From Metaphire vulgaris (taxonomy: Eukaryota > Annelida > Clitellata > Crassiclitellata > Megascolecidae), in contig JACLAT010000142.1 in the NCBI GenBank assembly GCA_018105865.1, positions 1 through 64,000 of the forward strand: a stretch of DNA of 64,000 nt, in the 5' to 3' direction. Shown here piece by piece: positions 1 to 10,539 of the stretch. The notes beneath the pieces were generated by a model. It did not search any database. It was given only the letters and a program-made list of their open reading frames with translations, and had not been told where the DNA came from. Within the stretch, counting starts at the first letter, position 1. Each line of letters begins with the position of its first letter. Made by a program: the position numbers and the translations under genes.

Positions 1-379
1 GAGTCGGTCCCTTTTTCTTTACACTAAAACATTTTAGACATTTCAGAAACTGATACATTTCTTATTTCTATCTCAACTCATAGTATCTATCTCTGAGTAG
101 ATACTATGTTATTATTAGACAAGTGTATAGGCTTATATATATATATGTGTGTTATTCTGTTTATCTTTTATGGAAATTGTGGAGAAATTATGGAAAAAGA
201 AATAAAGATGTCAAGTCCAAAAAAGATATCATGTCATGTCAGTGTGCATCAATGTTAAACGGTAGATAATTATATTTGGATTGGATTCTCAGTCACATTC
301 TATAATTGACTAAAGTTTGTTCTTCATCAAAGCAGATAACAAACTTTCCTGAAGTTTTGTAACTTCTTTATACTTCGAC

Positions 380-1293
380 TTAGATTTTTTCGCAGCTGAA
401 TACTAATGAACTTCTTGATAGTTTGGCATGATGTCTCCATTCAATTGCGTCATCCTCCATGATATTCTTCACTGGAATACATCTGACGTCGTCTCTATAG
501 ATCCACTTTGATTTTCCACCAGCATCAGTTGTACATACACCGCCTCCAATAACAAATATTTCACCATTCTCGATAATCATTCCAAAGAAAATGACCTCCG
601 TTCTAAATTGACGTCTTTCCTGAAATTCCTGCCAAGCCTCTTTATCAAGATTATACAAGAAGCAGTTGTCTTTGCCAAGTAAAATGACAGTCTTTTCAAA
701 CAATGCGGCTCGCAGATGACTGGATGCAACGGGCATTGAATGAGAAAGCAGAGTACACGTGTTTGACTTTGTATCGTATACTTGAACATGACTCATGGCC
801 TTATTATTAGCGCTTTCTCCACCAAAGATGTAAAGAGACGATTCGAAGGGAACGCAATTGCCTGAATTCTGAACACAGTGAACTAATTTACCAACAGATG
901 AACAGCGATCATTGATTGCGTCGTATGCTTCAACGTCATCGACTGTACGTCTATCGGAATCAACATATCCGCCGCATATGTACAAAAACTGATCAACAAA
1001 CGCCACGCTGTGTCGTAGTCTGCCTTTGACCATAGAAGCGCATTTCTTCCAGTTATCAGACGTTGCATCGAACTTCCAGATTTCGTCTTTGCTATAATAT
1101 CCTATTCCAGTGATGTAGATTGAATTGCAGTAAACAGCGGATGCAATTTCAAGCCGGATTGCAGTTGACATTTGTTGTAACTTAGAAACATCTTCAGGTT
1201 GATTAAGATTAATCATAACAACATCTTTAGAGAAAAAATTGCCGTCGTATCCTCCAATGATAATGGCGAAGCTGTTTAATTTCTCCATAGACT
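380..1293 (-). CDS. Kelch-repeat protein, probable 3' terminal exon
   Basis: The frame encodes a Kelch beta-propeller, as found at the C-terminus of Kelch-like (BTB-BACK-Kelch) proteins, where it binds substrates for Cullin-3 ubiquitin ligases. Diglycine blade motifs are visible: IIGGYDG, YICGGY, YIFGGE and FVIGGG, spaced roughly 50-90 residues apart, with conserved W and Y residues between them. No BTB or BACK domain is present. An ATG at 1322-1324 begins a 314-residue frame, but on the minus strand a pyrimidine-rich stretch ending in AG at 1295-1294 looks like a splice acceptor. The true exon therefore probably begins at 1293, with coding sequence continuing into an upstream exon at higher coordinates that I did not find. 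The stop is TAA at 380-382. The frame is uninterrupted, unlike nearly every transposon frame here, which favours a functional host gene. A single-exon Kelch-only protein starting at 1288 (MEKLNS) is the alternative. Confidence 0.75.
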
Positions 1294-1686
1294 CTAAATA
1301 AATAATTTTCAGTAAACAGAGCATCGTTAGACCTTTAATATCGCTGGCGCTCCAGACACATGCCAGAGATGTTATTAACCACTCAAAATGACATTCAGTT
1401 TCTTATTCTATCTTATAAAATCCTATAAATATTTCGACAGCGAATTGAATGAATAATATTTAACCTGTAACCAGACATTTCTTTCTAATATTTAAACAGT
1501 TCAGCTGGTCCTATAGTATATACCAGTGTTGGGAAAATCACAAATCATATCATATAATCAAAATTAATTGTAGTTCTGGATTCAATCAAGCAGGGGAATT
1601 TCAAAGCAAAATTTTTTTTCAAATCAAATCCAAATAACTTTTATCAAATCGCAAATCAAATCCAATCTTTCAAAATACAACATTAG

Positions 1687-2627
1687 CTCATCATTAGCAC
1701 AAACATTAGCATAAAGAAAGGTGTTAGACAAGGCTGTAACATCTCTCCATGTGTCTTTAACATCTTAGCTGAAGCATTGATGAGAAAAGCACTAGATGGA
1801 TATAAAGGTGGATTCGAGATAGGAGGAAAATTGATTAACAATCTGCGCTATGCAGATGATATTGTCCTAGTAGCAACATCAGTTGAAGACCTTCAAGACC
1901 TAGTGGAAAGAATAGAACATACTGGAACTGAATACAATATGAGCATAAATGCAAGCAAAACAAACGTATTGTCAAATACGGAACATCAAATAACAATCTT
2001 AGCAAATGGACAGGTGCTTGAGCAAGTTTCTAGCTTCACATACCTTGGAAGATGCAAAGATGACATCAAAGCAAGATTGGCCATGGGAATGAATAAAATA
2101 ATCAAATTACTAAAGTTTGGAAGAACAAATCGGTCAGTAAACTTACAAAGCTAAGACTGATCAGGGCACTAGTCTGGCCTGTTGCCTCGTATGGCTGTGA
2201 GTCATGGACACTAAATAAATAAGAAGAAACTCGAATTCAAGCATTTGAAAACAAATACTTGAGAAAAATGTTGGCGATTCGCTATACGGATTTCATATCC
2301 AATGAGACACTATACAAAATGGCTGGAGTAAATCAGGAATTTCTAAAACATATCAAATCAAGAAAAATGAGATATTGTGGACATGTTACCAGAAAAACAG
2401 AAGACTCAATCGAAAACTCAATAATAACGGGTTTGACGGAAGGAACGAGGAAGCAAGGCAGACCCAGAACCAGCTGGATAGACAACATTACGACATGGCC
2501 TAACATGAAAGGAGCTCCACTAATGGAAGCAGCTAAAAAAAGGGAGCAGTGGAGAGTTATTGTTCAACGTTGCAGCCAACCTTCGCATAGCGACGACGGC
2601 TTCATGACATGACATGGCATTAGCACT
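1687..2627 (+). pseudogene. RTE-type LINE reverse transcriptase, 3' fragment
   Basis: This is the 3' part of an RTE-clade non-LTR retrotransposon polymerase. From 1696 the frame reads through GVRQGCNISP, then the catalytic RYADDIVLVA block, then the thumb region with SSFTYLG. The frame is lost near 2150, and a stop interrupts the following WTLNK segment near 2220. From 2259 a second frame holds the C-terminus with RYCGHVTRK and GRPRTSWIDNI, typical of RTE elements. It ends in a short ATGAC repeat (2606-2625), the kind of microsatellite tail RTE elements carry. The endonuclease domain is missing, so it is 5'-truncated and dead. It lies inside the hAT-like composite. Confidence 0.85.
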
Positions 2628-2679
2628 ACACCACCTTTTGACGCATTTTTACGTTATATTAGTTACAACGCACTGTAAG

Positions 2680-3864
2680 CAGAGTTGTCCATGGGTTGGG
2701 TTAGCCCATGGGTTATATTGGGATGGGTCCAGATTTGGGGAAAATTAATGGGTTGAGTTGGGTTTCGTGGGTCTACATGTATGCCTGTTAACTAAGTTAA
2801 ATATAGATTTTCTCTTTAGGCCTAATGCTCTGACAATGGCCATAGATTCTTGTATTATGTCACACAGTGGCGTAGCCAGGATGTCCGGAAGGAGGGGGGT
2901 TAGTTTTGACTTTTGACCGTAGCCAATTTTAAAAAATCTTTTCAGGCAAAAAGTCATCCTATGTATTTATCCTGTCTTTTCTTTAAAAAAATGTACCTTT
3001 CAGATACTAACAAGCTCGTCACGCCTATGGCACTTACAAATTTTGGTCAGCAGCCCAAGGGGGGTTTGACCCTCAAAACCGCGTCCGAAAATTAAAAATA
3101 CATGGAAACACATTTAAACAAATTTTTTATCGGTGCCCAAGGGGTTCTAAACTTCTAACCCCAAACACCCCTTTGGCTACGCCACTGATGTCATATGATA
3201 TTGGCGCCATGTACGTTTTTCCAGATTCCATGGTTGGTAACACATTCAGTAGTCTGTACATACTGGGCAATAGCAATTTAGATTGATCAAATCGCGTGGA
3301 GGGATAAACGGAGTCAGCTGTTGGTTTTTATTTGTCTGAACCCTTTCTTTAACCGGCCACAACTAGGCCCTAGTTGGCAATCGGCAAGGTAGAAAGACAT
3401 CTTTACGTTTTCATGTTGTTCGACGCTATATTCCAGTACGTTATATGCTACAGTCGAAAATGGCAATGGCAAGTGATGTCGAACGTCATCTGATAGGTTA
3501 GGCTTTTAAAAACTTGTATGGCAATACTGTAATCTCCATATCAGCCAGTTCGGCACAGTCATAGCGTGACTTTCCATCTGTAGGAGAGACTCTTACAGAT
3601 GCAATATCGCCGCTGTCGGCATCTAACGTGGAAAGCATTGAACTATATAGTCCAATGGGGATTACATACAAGATTGTTGCGGTAACAACTCCAAAACAAC
3701 TCTTATGTGCTTGAATTTATGTATTGAATGTTTTTAAACGTGCGATTGTACTTTCACCTTTTCGTCGGGTTGGGTCAGCATACAGGAATTTAATAGAGGA
3801 TGGGTTGGGCTGGGAAGTTGGTAAGTTGGGTTTCGGTTCAAAAAACCGACCCATGGACAACTCG
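2680..3864. mobile_element. Non-autonomous hAT-like element
   Basis: The left end CAGAGTTGTCCATGGGTT is mirrored at the right end by a segment whose reverse complement reads CGAGTTGTCCATGGGTCGG. The interior is non-coding with GGGTTGGG-rich stretches. A second MITE (2865-3187) is nested inside. No clear target duplication was found, so the exact right end could be off by a few bases. The element's right side abuts a mariner transposase remnant. Confidence 0.65.
2865..3187. mobile_element. hAT-type MITE, 323 bp
   Basis: Terminal inverted repeats are CAGTGGCGTAGCCA on the left and TGGCTACGCCACTG on the right. Flanking 8-bp duplications are atgtcaca (2857-2864) and atgtcata (3188-3195), differing at one base. 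The 8-bp duplication and CAGTG ends are diagnostic of hAT elements. There is no coding capacity; short frames inside are incidental. Confidence 0.9.
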
Positions 3865-3872
3865 AAGTTTGG

Positions 3873-4124
3873 GAAGGAATGCAGCAGTGGGTCTACCAAT
3901 CCAAAGTTTGCAGCGTCAGTGAACTGAAGGAGCGACTGATCACCGTTTGGAACGAGTTGGGGCAAAGCGCCATCGATGATGCTAATGATGACGCAAATGT
4001 CTGCATGTATGTGTTCGCGCAAGAGAAGGACATCTCGAGCATTTGCTTTGAACTTTGGCCTTTGACTTGTTATAACTTTGCTTTAATTAATTTATTAAAT
4101 TCAGAACATTTTGTGAGCAATTAG
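3873..4124 (+). pseudogene. Mariner transposase C-terminal remnant
   Basis: The frame from 3879 contains QQWVYQSKVCSVSELKERL followed by a WNELGQSAIDDA segment. This resembles the end of the mariner/Tc1 DDE transposase, where a conserved WGxL block is followed by a helix ending in IDDAI. The catalytic core is missing and the C-terminus degenerates after about residue 50. It is separate from the mariner at 4224-5188. Confidence 0.6.
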
Positions 4125-4223
4125 GAACATTATGTGTTTACATGACAGTTTTCGATATTATCACTCTTATTTCGGTTTTGCTAGGTAGGGTTGTTGCACG
4201 TTAATGCCGTTGTAAATAATATA

Positions 4224-5188
4224 CAGGGTGTAAAAGTAAAAAGTGGACTCCTGTTTTACATTTAATAGCTCGGCCGCGTGTGTAGTGATTTCAATAAAAT
4301 TTATAGACCATATACATGGGAATGTTTCTGATGTAATTGCCAAATTTGATGCTGATATCTTCAGTATTTGCTGAATATGGCCAAAAAACTAAAGAGACCC
4401 AAATTTTAAAATTGACAACGCAATATAACGTCATAATAAAATTTATCGTCTTTAACTCTAAAAATTAATAGCGTCGGCAAGGTCAAAGGCTATTTACGGC
4501 CAACAGATAAACACAGCAGCATTATGATTGGTTGCAGGACTGTCATGATTTGCTTGGAGAAGATTTCATATTCCAGCAAGACGGAACACCTGCCCACTCT
4601 GCTCTCAGGACCCAGGATTTTCTGGAGCAAAATTGTCCAGATTTTATCAAGAAAGATGACTGGCCACCCAACTTGATCCCAGATATCAATTCAATTGACT
4701 TCCACGTCTGGGGAATCAAGCTCGACAGATATCAAAAATATCAGCCACAGCCACAGAACATCACGGAGTTGAAGACTGCTGGAGAATATCTGGGAGAGTT
4801 TACCTGAGGACCAGATCAAGAAGTCGATACTGTCAGTGAGGAAGCGCTTGTCGGCATGTGTGAAGGCTAAAGGTGGGCATTTTGAGCACTTGCTCCCGCA
4901 ACAAATCGTCTGAAACCCCCTTTAAAACGGCCCTTTTCATGGCAAAAAATAAACACAATAATTTTTATCACTTTATTATGACGTTATATTTCGTTGTCAA
5001 TTTTAAAATTTGGGTCTCTTTAGTTTTTTGGCCATATTTCAGCAAATACTAAAGATATCAGCATGAAATTTGGTAATTACATCAGAAACATTCCGAGGTA
5101 TATGGTCTATAAATGTTTTTGAAATCACTACACATGCGGTCGAGTATTAAATGTCAAACAGGGATCCACTTTTTACTTTTACACCCTG
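4224..5188 (+). mobile_element. Mariner element with about 230-bp inverted repeats
   Basis: The element begins CAGGGTGTAAAAGTAAAAAG and ends with its reverse complement, each flanked by TA (4222-4223 and 5189-5190), the mariner target duplication. The inverted repeats extend well inward: about 4224-4450 pairs with about 4960-5188, including the shared block AATTTTAAAATTGACAACG. Between them lies only the 3' half of a transposase, so it is an internally deleted, non-autonomous copy. Confidence 0.9.
4532..4911 (+). pseudogene. Mariner DDE transposase, C-terminal half, frameshifted
   Basis: The frame contains DFIFQQDGTPAHS, the second-aspartate block of mariner transposases, followed about 30 residues later by WPPNLIPDINSIDFHVWG. 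That corresponds to the family's WPPxSPDLNPID block carrying the third catalytic acidic residue. After about 4785 the frame shifts: the other frame reads LPEDQIKKSILSVRKRLSAC and AKGGHFEHLL to a stop at 4909-4911, the usual mariner terminus. The N-terminal DNA-binding half is deleted, so the copy cannot be active. Confidence 0.85.
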
Positions 5189-5576
5189 TATATATATATA
5201 TATGACATTGTCACACATTCATTTCTGAGTCAAATGATGAAAACATTTTGAAAATCGGTTTACACTTGCCAAAGTTATAAACAAACATACAGTGCTTCAT
5301 AGTGCAGTCGGTAATCACTAGTCACTCAGTAATAGGCTTAATTTCAGTTTCACTTTCACACATGGCTTGTGCACTGAGAGGGTAACATATTTATGTAGCG
5401 CCAGGCGAAACGGTGTATCGTCTCAGCGTTGATATAATTGTGTCACCACTGCCACAAAAAGCTTCTGCCTCTTACCACATCGCCATTTAACCATTGGGTC
5501 TAAGTTCTTAGTCGAGTTTATGTTTAACTCTGAATATCTATGTGTACTATAACGGTTATTTGGTTTCTAAAGTGAA
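5189..5576. other. No gene seen
   Basis: A short TA run follows the mariner. Beyond it there is only unassigned AT-rich sequence of the host hAT-like composite, with no frame or repeat that I can name. Confidence 0.5.
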
Positions 5577-5714
5577 TCAAATCAAAACCAACCCAAATCA
5601 AATCGAATCAAATCACTAAATTTTTAAATCAAATCTTTGGCTTTGAAATCAACTGAGCTCTGGTGATTTAAATCGCGATTGAACCGAATTGCGATTTGAT
5701 TTTGCCCAAATCTG

Positions 5715-6230
5715 GTAAGTACCAGGTTATTTTATATATGAGTGAACAGCAAAGGACTCTAGTGTCCAGTGGAGACGTCAGAGATAAAAGAAGTTAACTT
5801 GGTAATGATGTTATTGTCGTAGCAAAAAATATTCCTGACGCAGGCACTTAGATCATGACAGAAATAAAATTTACTGAAATCTGGTCTCCTATTTAGCCTA
5901 CTTAATAATGCCAAATACAGTCCCGTGAAAAAGTCTTGCATAGACTGTGAAAATTGCTTATTTTGCATATTAAAAGTCTTTTTCGCCATGATTTCTTTGA
6001 GATTTATTTATTTCTTGCAAACTCTATGCTCCTACCTTATATCTTACATTTATCTTATGCAAATTGTTTTAGTCTGGTTCATTTTTTCAATTTATGTAGC
6101 GCCAGTTTAACAAGGGCAAAACTTGCCAGTGTTTGTGCCCAAAAGGAATCGAAATTGACCAATCACGCAGTTGAGCCTACATAACCAATAGGCTGCCAGG
6201 GTTGGCTGGCCAATCAGGAGAGGTGTCTAC
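5715..6230. other. No gene seen
   Basis: This is AT-rich spacer between the hAT-like composite and the I-clade LINE. The phrase TTTATGTAGCGCCAG at about 6092 also occurs near 5391 (ATTTATGTAGCGCCAG), which hints at a small shared repeat. Short frames on both strands show no recognisable domain. Confidence 0.4.
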
Positions 6231-7803
6231 GGTTATAAATACACGAGTGAAGCTGTTTAACATGATCTGGATGACAGGAGTTCGCCCATCCGCATGGAAG
6301 AGCTCTCTGATCGTACCAATCCTGAAGCCAGACAAGCCTGCGTCCGAGGCCGGCTCTTACCGACCGATTGCATTGATCTCGGTTCTCTGCAAGCTGACGG
6401 AGAGACTGGTGACTGACAGGCTGGTCTGGCTGATGGAAGGAAATTCGATGTTTAACAAGTTTCAATCGGGCTTCCGCAAGCTCCGAAGTTGCCAAGATCA
6501 GATAATCCGTCTCCAGGACGACATACACAGGGCTCTGTCAGCGAGTCGGAAAGGGAGTACTCTCGGAGTCTTCATAGACCTGGAAAAGGCGTTTGATCTC
6601 ATGTGGGTCGACGGCCTGCTCCATAAGCTAAACACCATGGGCGTACGAGGTCGTATGTTCGACTGGATTCGTAGCTTCCTCACTGACAGGACTATCAGAG
6701 TCCGGGTAGGTTGCTCACTGTCGGACGTCTACAGGCTTGATAATGGGTCTCCGCAAGGCAGTGTCATCAGCCCGATTCTGTTTATCATCCTGTTGAACGA
6801 CATTCCAGACCCAACGAACGGTGTGCAGCTATCGCTGTTTGCCGATGACAGTGCTATCTGGAGATCGGGTCCGTGTCCTGACGTGAATCATCGTCTGATT
6901 CAGGAATATTTGGACAAAGTGAAGCGCTTCCTGGATGACTGGGGCTTCAAGGTGTCAGTTTCTAAGACTGTGGCCGTCCGCTTCCACCGCTGGATGCCGG
7001 ACGGCGATTGTCACTACCCGTTAATGCTGGGAAAGAGCCGTCTTAAGTACCAGAGTACCGTTAAATTCCTCGGTGTCATCTTTGACCGAAAGCTGAAGTG
7101 GACAGATCATGTGGACTACATTGTTGAACGATGCAAACCTCGCCTGAACCTACTGAGAGCGATCTCAGGATCGGACTGGGGTGCGTCCAAGGCAACGCTG
7201 CTCATGGTATATCGAGCACTGATACGGTCGGTGCTGGACTACGGATGCGTGGCGTTCGACGCCGCGCCGCAGACGGCGAGGGCCAAGCTGGATCGCATTC
7301 AGTCGAAAGCCCTTGCTATCTGCACCGGGTCCATGTCTGGCACGGCGGTCAGCTCGCTGCAGGTCGATTGCGGTGAGATGCCGCTGTCGCTAAGGCGCCA
7401 TCTGATTCTGATGGAGTACACGGCCAAGGTCAGGTCTATACCGGACCATCCTACCCAGTCCATTCTGAGGGCGGCCGGACGGCACAGCCGGCCGCGAGAA
7501 GGCGAGGAGCTTCTGACGATGAAGGTAGCACGCATCGATACCGCTATCGGTGCAGCGATCGTTGAGCCAACGATAGTAGCCCCGCGGCCGCCTTGGAGGA
7601 TTCGACCGCCCGAGGTGGACGTGGCACTGCAAGGTCAAATCGGACACAGAGGAGCCAGCCGGTCCAGCAAACTGTGCAGGAGTACTCGATTCAGTACAAC
7701 GACAGAATCTGGATCTACACCGACGGGTCCTGTACCAACGATGGCAGAGCGAGTTGCTGCTTCTATGTGCCTTCGCTGGGCTACCATGGGGCACACCGTC
7801 TAA
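6202..7803 (+). pseudogene. I-clade LINE reverse transcriptase
   Basis: The frame is 533 codons long. RT blocks are in order: YRPIALISVLCKL (about residues 50-62), FQSGFRKLRSCQDQI, FIDLEKAFDLMW with the first catalytic aspartate, NGSPQGSVISPILF, and LFADDSAIW (FADD variant of YxDD, at about 6835-6860). The thumb follows with VKFLGVIFDRKLKWTDHV and LDYGCVAFDAA. The coding frame shifts near 7680, after which the RNase H domain continues in another frame; the last 40 or so residues of this frame are out-of-phase translation. The first residues, before about 6235, are upstream sequence rather than LINE. Confidence 0.9.
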
Positions 7804-8557
7804 CCGATGGAACGACCGCTTACGCAGCGGAGATGATGGCTATCTTGAAAGCCCTCGAATGGGTCATAGAGAAGCATCACACTGCAGTCGTCGTCTTCAG
7901 CGACTGTCTGGCGGTGCTGCAGTCCATCATGCAGCAGAGGTCTCAGCGCAGACCGATGCTGCTGCAGCGTCTGCTGGCGGTCTACGAGGACGACAGAAGC
8001 AGGCACCCGGTGACTCCGACGGTCCTGACCTGGATCCCGGGTCACTCGGGTGTGGACGGAAACGAGGCGGCCGACGAGCTCTGTCGTCGGGCCCTCAGTA
8101 ATCCATGCGTCGACCTGGCACTCGCCGTCGAGTACAGGGACATGCAGGAACGGTACAGGGCCCACTTTGTAAGCGAGTGGCAAAAGCTGTGGGATGCGTC
8201 TCCACAGGCGCTCATTACAGAGGCATCGAGCCGACCGTCGGCCTCCGATGCAAGTACAGTGACAGCCAACGGCGAAAGGAAGTCTGCGTCAGCAGACTGA
8301 GATTCGGTCACTGCCGTCTGAACGCCTGTCTGCGCAAGATAGGCTGCCATGATGATGGCATGTGTGAAGACTGTGGGGTGCCAGAGACGGTCGACCATTA
8401 CCTGTTGGAATGTCCGGTACAGCAGGTTCTGCGAAACCGTCTGGAGTCAATCTGTCGAACGTTGGATCTCGACTTCAACTTACGAACGATGCTGAGCAAC
8501 CCGTGTTGCATAGACGCCGTCTACCGTTACGTAGACGAGTCTAAAAGGCGCCTGTAA
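7680..8557 (+). pseudogene. LINE RNase H domain and C-terminal zinc segment
   Basis: The RNase H fold shows all four catalytic acidic positions: D in WIYTDGSCTNDG (about 7710), E in AAEMMAILKALEW, D in VVFSDCLAVL, and D in GNEAADELC, preceded by the WIPGHSGVDGNE motif. It removes RNA from the RNA-DNA hybrid during target-primed reverse transcription. A frameshift near 8210 moves the end into another frame. That frame carries RLRFGHCRLNACLRKIG and CEDCGVPETVDHYLLECP, a Cys-Cys-His-Cys array usual at the end of these elements, and stops at 8555-8557. Confidence 0.88.
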
Positions 8558-8587
8558 GTTGAAAGACACTTGCCCAGTTGACCATGC

Positions 8588-8745
8588 GCGGTGGCTCTCG
8601 TGCCGATAAACGAGAGAGTGCCCAGTGTCCACGGTGGCTCTCGTACCGTTAAACGAGAGAGTGCCCAGTGTCCACGGTGGCTCTCGTGCCGATAAACGAG
8701 AGGGTGCCCAGTGTCCACGGTGGCTCTCGTACCGTTAAACGAGAG
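8588..8745 (+). repeat. 43-bp tandem repeat with internal hairpin, about 3.7 copies
   Basis: The unit starts GGTGGCTCTCGTGCCGATAA and ends in GTGCCCAGTGTCCAC. Copies alternate between GTGCCGATAAACG and GTACCGTTAAACG variants. Each unit contains CTCTCGT and ACGAGAG separated by 8 bases, so each RNA copy could form a 7-bp stem-loop. The array lies immediately downstream of the LINE stop codon, within its 3' untranslated region. Confidence 0.9.
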
Positions 8746-8751
8746 AAAGAA

Positions 8752-8868
8752 GACGACCGTCAACAACATCTGACGAGCAATCCGGAGACGAAGGACAACA
8801 CCAGGAAAGACGACCGTCAACAACATCTGACGAACAACCCGGAGAAGAGAAACAACACCAGAAAAAGG
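8752..8868 (+). repeat. About 58-bp tandem repeat, two copies
   Basis: Two adjacent units share AGACGACCGTCAACAACATC, then TGACGA(G/A)CAA(T/C)CCGGAGA and a CAACACCAG block. They follow the hairpin repeat in the LINE 3' region. Small indels separate the copies. Confidence 0.75.
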
Positions 8869-9354
8869 CAAAGAAGAAAGATCTGCGAGAAGAAAGAAGA
8901 AGGAAAACATCAACGAGCTGAAGACGAAAGAATTTCGAACTGTATGCCCCTAGTCTAAATGCGTCACTGGGGGGAGAGACAACTACCTTCGCTGGTCAGA
9001 GCATTGGGTACACCTACCTCCTACTTCCTGTACGCAGGTTTTTAGGTTGGGTAGCCGGCTCGCGGCATCACCTGTGACGCCTCCCAACCCCGGACACTTG
9101 CAAATAGTCGAACTCTGTAAATATGAATACTGTGTATATAATTTTAGTAACCCGGGTCCTAAACCTGCGGAGCTGTACATAGTTTAGCAGACGCTCATCG
9201 TCTTTGTTACGGATGCGTCTTTAAATAAACTTATTAACACACACAACCGCAAAGTAAAATCGATGACTTTTTGTATATAAAGAAGTAAATAAGGCAAAAT
9301 GCCGACTGTAACATAAACGGTCGAACTTTACGAAGGAAAAAATTGTTACTGATG

Positions 9355-9705
9355 AAGCCAGGAAGCCAGGGATAATTTTACACCCCTAACACTCCCCAAT
9401 CCCCAATTTGAGGTCGACACCCTCAAAATTTGGTAATGCGACAATGGTATGCATACAAAATGCCTACTAATTAGCTCAGGACACCCCAATGGAAAAGCAC
9501 ACCGCCCAACTTGTATTCTCTGATGACCTTTTTGGCTAGTCAGATTTCTTGAGACTTTATAAGGTTTCGGGATTTGATAACTTTTTTTATTTTGCTTGTC
9601 AGCCTTTTTTGGGCAGAGACTTTCAAATTCCGACACCCCCAGATTTTCCCGACGCCCCCAAATTCAAAATCCTAGAAATAACCCTGTATGAAGCTCTTTA
9701 TAGAT
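9355..9705 (+). repeat. Interspersed repeat, left arm of inverted pair
   Basis: This segment contains CAATTTGAGGTCGACACCCT, then ATGGTATGCATACAAAATGC and AATTAGCTC. All of it is found in reverse orientation at 10540-10770. The left arm holds about 150 bases not present in the right arm. The type of element is unknown. Confidence 0.75.
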
Positions 9706-10006
9706 ACATTGTTAAAGATGAAGGGCTGTTGATAACTGATGTCACTCGATCGAAACGGGTGATTATTAAAGATTTTAATTCACAATAAAACAGAAAAGTC
9801 CTCAGAACGGAAGCCCTATTTATACAGAGCTCTATCAAAAGATACCTTAGTTAGCAATTAATTCAATAAGTAAGTAATAGCGCACATAACAACATGTAGA
9901 TTGTAGAAGAACCAATCTTTCTTATTCGGGCAATGAAAAAGCCACTTCAACATCCATACTTATTTTGACGATTATTTTAAACAAAGGTCTGCTTGATTGG
10001 ACAGAC

Positions 10007-10191
10007 CAGTGTTTTATACAGACCTGTTAGGAGGGGAGATTTTCCCCCAAAACCTCAAAATTTCCCCACCCAAATTCCAGCACTTACACAAATTTTGCAT
10101 TGAACTGTGTCTTTTCCCCACCAACCAAGTCGATTTCCCCCCAAAAAGCCTCAATTCCCTCCAAAAGGCCTGGAGTCTGGATAAAACACTG
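10007..10191. mobile_element. hAT-type MITE, 185 bp
   Basis: The left end CAGTGTTTTATACAGACCT pairs with a right end whose reverse complement reads CAGTGTTTTATCCAGACTCC. Flanking 8-bp sites are ggacagac (9999-10006) and agacagac (10192-10199), 7 of 8 identical. The interior is rich in CCCC and has no coding function. Confidence 0.88.
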
Positions 10192-10234
10192 AGACAGACC
10201 TACTCCTGCCGTGGAAACAAGGAGTTACATTTGA

Positions 10235-10276
10235 TACTAAACCTAACCCAAACCCAAACCCTAAACCTAACCCTAT
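10235..10276. repeat. Degenerate telomere-like CCCTAA repeats
   Basis: About seven imperfect AACCTAACCC, AACCCAAACC and AACCCT units lie in tandem, resembling the C-rich strand of TTAGGG repeats. They are short and interspersed rather than terminal, so this is an interstitial motif. Confidence 0.6.
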
Positions 10277-10539
10277 TGGCGGAATGGCGGTGAATAAACT
10301 ATTGGCTGTGAATTAACCGACAATAACCAGAAGTGCTCCCGTTGCGATAACTGCATATCAATAAAGAGCAGAGCTTGAAGTCGTTTGCTTAATTGCGTAC
10401 ACTGGGGTCAATGGCGCCAGGACATTAGAACAAGAGGGGACACTTCCCCCTAGTAAAATGCAAATACTAATATTTTTCTAGTGGAATCTGAAGACCTTGC
10501 TAAAATATTAACCGTGATCATTGTGTCAAAATGTATTTC

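Larger units (their letters stand above)
1524..5714. mobile_element. Composite hAT-like element, degraded ends
   Basis: The left end reads CAGTGTTGGGAAAATCAC and the right end, reverse-complemented, reads CAGATTTGGGCAAAATCA. These are imperfect terminal inverted repeats of hAT type. They are flanked by 8-bp sites gtatatac (1516-1523) and gtaagtac (5715-5722), matching at 6 of 8 positions. Both ends continue inward with AAATCAAATCC-like repeats (about 1535-1690 and 5575-5700). The interior is filled with later insertions: an RTE LINE, two hAT-like elements and a mariner. No transposase of its own is recognised. An alternative is two unrelated copies of one repeat in opposite orientation, but the matching flanks argue for a single old insertion. 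Confidence 0.6.
6235..9247 (+). mobile_element. I-clade LINE (RT plus RNase H), 5'-truncated
   Basis: The order is reverse transcriptase, RNase H, a zinc-knuckle-like terminal segment, then a 3' region with two tandem repeat blocks. Reverse transcriptase followed by RNase H in a non-LTR element points to the I superclade (I, Nimb or Ingi-like). The endonuclease and ORF1 are absent. The 3' end is taken near 9247, after AATAAAC at about 9223. No clear target duplication was found. It is markedly GC-richer than the surrounding AT-rich DNA. Confidence 0.85.

Noticed and set aside
2745..3095. Short frames of 60-70 codons on both strands
   Set aside because: They lie across the MITE 2865-3187 and its host element, have no domain and cross the element boundaries.
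8588..8745. Regular repeats resembling a CRISPR array
   Set aside because: The units are contiguous tandem copies without unique spacers, in a eukaryotic LINE 3' region.
8527..8958. Frames of 96-128 codons over the tandem repeats
   Set aside because: They are translations of the repeat arrays on both strands, with no independent coding signal.
10235..10276. Possible chromosome end
   Set aside because: The CCCTAA-like units are few, degenerate and surrounded by ordinary repeats on both sides.
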